Source of the DNA: Thamnaconus septentrionalis
Taxonomy: Eukaryota > Chordata > Actinopteri > Tetraodontiformes > Monacanthidae
DNA length: 64,000 nucleotides
NCBI GenBank assembly: GCA_009823395.1
Contig: CM020508.1
Location: 5,044,515 to 5,108,514, forward strand
Reading direction: 5' to 3'
Below the pieces are notes generated by a model, which was given only the letters and a program-made list of their open reading frames with translations, made no database searches and was not told the DNA's origin. This document shows positions 61,665 to 64,000 of this stretch, in pieces. The translations under genes and the position numbers were made by a program. Every line of letters begins with the position of its first letter. Positions within the stretch are counted from its first letter, which is position 1.

Positions 61665-62233
61665 ATCTGAGGCCCTGCTGTGCGTTGTTACGTAATCCAC
61701 AGTTACGGTTGAAGTCGGTCTAATTAGTGAAGGGAAGCCGAGATGAAGAATAGACCCGAGGCCTGTGGGCGCATTAGCCCATTAAGAGGTGTTGGTGTGG
61801 GTGTGTGTGTGGGATGGGATGATGTTTAATTAATGACTTGTTGATAAGATTGTGTATATGTGAACAGATGTGTGTTTGACTTTGCCTGTCAGCGCGTGCT
61901 CGTATTTATTTTCCCCGCTGTGTGGTAATGACGCGGGGCCGCTGACGCCCCGGCAGCCTGGTAATTACTCCTGACATTTTGGGCTCACACTTGGGGAAGG
62001 TGGGCAGAGAGGACTTTCTCGCTGCTGCAGAGGCTGCCGGTTGTCACCTTGTCACGCGGCTCGCCGAACAAAGTGCAGCGCAGTCACAGCGTAGCGCCCT
62101 AACCGCCTGGATGTCTCCCGTTCCCCCCCCCCTCCGACGCAGGATCTACCGCCAGGACAAGAACTGCTTCCTGCAGGACTGCGAGGACGACGGCGAGACG
62201 GCGGCAGGGGGGAGGCTGCTCCACCTCATGCAG
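53461..62233 (+). CDS. impact: IMPACT, RWD-domain GCN2 inhibitor (3' end outside window)
   Basis: Competes with GCN2 for GCN1 and damps eIF2-alpha phosphorylation under amino-acid starvation. Visible exons: 53461-53508, 54497-54625, 54723-54775, 54901-54963, 55154-55239, 58397-58543, 59375-59469, 61508-61581, 62143-62233; 786 nt, 262 codons, all phases close. RWD domain from residue 17: [58 protein letters not shown] longer acidic linker ([15 protein letters not shown]) than I recall for human is followed by [15 protein letters not shown]. The Impact/UPF0029 domain starts [16 protein letters not shown], then [21 protein letters not shown]. The next exon, expected to code for NVMVVVSRWYGG-like sequence, was not found before 64000, so the gene is 3'-partial. 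Human IMPACT is 320 aa. Confidence 0.95.
54259..54282. repeat. Palindrome core of the dispersed repeat, copy at 54.3 kb
   Basis: GCCCTTAGTCATGTCACAAG plus GGGT in IMPACT intron 1. It is a diverged version of the 24-bp near-palindrome. Confidence 0.45.
55240..58396 (+). other. IMPACT intron 5
   Basis: A 3.2-kb intron. It has several A/T runs and a G/C-rich patch at about 56160-56350. No exon with splice partners or recognised protein was found. Confidence 0.55.
58636..59171. mobile_element. Non-autonomous DNA transposon with 25-bp perfect terminal inverted repeats
   Basis: Bases 58636-58660 (starting GGCTGTGTCTCAATTCAGGG) are the exact reverse complement of 59147-59171. The 536-bp element has no coding capacity. 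Similar ends (tgtcccaattcaggg) are common in fish genomes; I think of the Harbinger/ISL2EU group but cannot confirm. The target duplication is not clear. It sits in IMPACT intron 6. Confidence 0.75.
59196..59340 (-). repeat. L2-like repeat tail with (ATGG)n end
   Basis: Reads CCTGTGATGAACTGGCAACC, GAGGCTCCAGCAGACGC, AACCCTGAGTGAAGATGGAT, then GGATGG. This is the opposite strand of the repeat family at 59488-59848. Confidence 0.6.
59488..59848 (+). repeat. L2-like dispersed repeat, long copy with internal palindrome
   Basis: From TTCATTCATCTTCTATACCC through GGTCTGCTGGAGCTG, CCTGGACAAGTCGCCAGTTC, CACACCTACGGACAATTTAG, GAGAACATGCAAACTCCACA to CCACTGCGCCACCGTGTCGC. This is the full order of a very common teleost repeat. 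A perfect 17-bp inverted repeat (59659-59698) replaces the usual middle. Confidence 0.7.
59901..59987. repeat. (AC)n microsatellite
   Basis: About 43 AC units in IMPACT intron 7. Confidence 0.97.
61586..61662. repeat. (GT)n microsatellite 4 bp from an IMPACT splice donor
   Basis: About 38 GT units begin just after the exon 8 donor AG|gttggt. Length changes here could affect donor recognition. Confidence 0.95.
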
Positions 62234-64000
62234 GTTGTGATTTATTCCTCTTCTTTTCTTTTCATTTCAGCAGCCTTAACTCCAAATCAGTGCATCCAAA
62301 TACAAAATACTGAATTAAAAAAAAATTTGAGGTTTCAATCCAAAAGTCTGCAGTCAGAGTTTGCTTTCTCGTCTGCTTCCAGTTTTCAGTCGCATGCTTA
62401 ATTGGTGTCGGCTCCGAAGTTGTCGTGTCACTTTCAAAGTCTGCATAATGTGGCATCTGCTGCGGCTTTTTAAACCAGGATTATTTTCGCGCCGGGAGCT
62501 TGCCACAGGCTCAAATTGGACCAGAAACTAATGATTTCACACAGCTCTCCAGTAAACTTCCTCATCTTTTAGCCCTCTGTTTACAACTTCCAGCAAAGTT
62601 AGTTAGATCAGAGATAAGATAGAGATTGATAGATAAGATTTAGCATGCGGTCAAAAATAATGCGTTTCACACCTTCTAAGTGTTTGCAAGAAGAAAACTA
62701 ACACGGTGGCCTCAGGGGGCGGAGCCAACACCTAAGCAAGGGGTGTGGTCATTAAACTGGCAGCGGCAGCAACGCCCTCAGTGACATCACAAAGGGCCGC
62801 ATCTTACAGCAGAAAAGTGGAGCGCGCTCAAGAGGCGGAGGATGGACTTTTCTTCTGTCTGCTGCGTTCACATTGTCGTTTTAACAGACAACAACAGTTG
62901 AACTGAATCACATTTTCCCGTTAAGTTTAATTGGTGGTTTTACAGTGATGTGTTTTTGATCTGGCACTGTGTTGTGTCGTAATTAATTAAACATAATTAG
63001 CCCTCTGTTAATTTGCAATGTGGAGAGTTTTTTTTTTTTTTGTTGAGATCAAACATCCGGACTTAATGCTAAAATCACCCCAGCAGCGCCTCTTCTTTTA
63101 TGTGGATCTCACCAAGAAATGACTTGGAAGCCGACAGCTTATCAGTTGATGTAACTTTGATTAATATGCAGGAACCTGCACTTCAAAGAAATGTTTTGCC
63201 ACCGTAAAAGTTTGGATTTATTTGAAAGACAAATTCATTTTTAGGCCTCGCAAACGCTAATCAATCAACTCAATCAACTTCTTCTTTTTTTTTTTTATCG
63301 TGAGCAGCTATTGCTTTTTAATGGCAAGTGAAAATGTCAATATGAATAAAAAGCCATTTTGCCAATTCAGATCCTCGCCACAAAGGCATGAAAACGTTTT
63401 TGAATTAGCATTTTATGACAGCAGCAGCTCATCTCATTTGACAAATTGAACCCGCAAGATCCTTTGAATTTTGTTCACAAATTCCCACTCGTCATGAATA
63501 AGTTTCAGAATTCTAATTTTTTTTCAAAGCTGATTTTCTGAACTGTGCGTTGGTTTGTTCAGCCAGTCCTTGGAACCTTCAGTGTGACTCATCAGTGCTC
63601 ATCGCAGTTTAACAAAATGTAGGACTTCACATGTCACGTTGCCCCCAAAAGACAACACTCGCGATGTGACGCGCTAACAGTCGAGCCCGACGCTAATTAG
63701 GGTCGTTCAGATTCGCTCCCCGCGGATGCTGCACGAGGAAATGACTGTGCTTACGCCGCACGAGGCAATTGTACTTAAGTCTGTGTGTTAATTTTCCCTC
63801 GGAGAAGATGATTCAATCTTTGCGTGTCGTATCTCCGAAAGCCACTTGTCGCTTTGTCTCGTGCCGTCAGATGGCAACGTGAGTCACACACACACGCCCA
63901 CATCTTGCTAAAATGTACCATTGTCCACGCATTCCCCCCCCCCCCCTATCATTTCTTTGCAGTCGTCTCCGTGTGCTGTTGTCTTAAGGCCAGAAGGGTT
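62234..64000 (+). other. IMPACT intron 9 (incomplete)
   Basis: After the donor at 62234 (CAG|gttgtg) no exon is recognised to the window edge. It contains a palindrome-core repeat copy (62565-62830) and a poly-C run near 63936-63948. Confidence 0.6.
62565..62830 (+). repeat. Dispersed palindrome-core repeat, copy at 62.7 kb
   Basis: TTTTAGCCCTCTGTTTACA (about 62568-62586), GGGGCGGAGCCAACACC, GGGGTGTGGTC and the core GCCCTCAGTGACATCACAAA plus GGGC (62774-62797). Most complete copy with that at 46.6-46.8 kb. Confidence 0.5.

Noticed and set aside
1..64000. CRISPR arrays, bacterial operons, tRNA or rRNA genes
   Set aside because: The sequence is vertebrate nuclear DNA. Tandem repeats are simple microsatellites, and no tRNA or rRNA sequence was recognised by eye.

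Overview
This window is nuclear DNA of a ray-finned fish, most likely a percomorph teleost. The genes are vertebrate orthologues split into many small exons with consensus GT/AG junctions and short introns. The repeats are of fish type: a hAT-like element with target-site duplication, L2-like LINE tails, other short inverted-repeat elements and long (CA)n tracts. I cannot name the species. Exon models were built by hand from reading frame, splice signals and remembered human orthologues.

Layout, left to right: CRACD (+, 2229-9667); AASDH (-, 17961-11539); an HJURP/Scm3-like gene (+, 18878-21144); PPAT (-, 30395-21984), whose first intron holds an opposite-strand gene with three Myb/SANT-like domains (+, 26829 to about 29550); PAICS (+, 31197-34080); OSBPL1A, long ORP1L form (-, 51326-35006); and IMPACT (+, 53461 to beyond the right edge, last visible exon ending at 62233). 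The seven main genes alternate strictly in strand, so neighbours are always tail-to-tail or head-to-head. There are three head-to-head intervals: AASDH/HJURP-like (0.9 kb), PPAT/PAICS (0.8 kb) and OSBPL1A/IMPACT (2.1 kb).

Functionally, PPAT and PAICS catalyse step 1 and the AIR-carboxylase plus SAICAR-synthetase steps of de novo purine synthesis from a shared promoter interval. AASDH is an adenylation/carrier/beta-propeller enzyme. CRACD inhibits actin capping protein. OSBPL1A is a late-endosomal sterol-binding protein that contacts the ER. IMPACT modulates GCN2 signalling. CRACD-AASDH-PPAT-PAICS corresponds to human 4q12 and OSBPL1A-IMPACT to human 18q11.2, so two human blocks are contiguous here.

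Most notable: (i) the unassigned gene sharing AASDH's promoter has three separate resemblances to HJURP, the CENP-A chaperone; (ii) the nested triple Myb/SANT gene, with all internal introns in phase 1; (iii) four apparent one-base indels in otherwise intact CRACD, AASDH and OSBPL1A exons, more likely sequence errors than pseudogenes; (iv) a dispersed repeat built around a 24-bp near-palindrome, seen at least five times in the right half.
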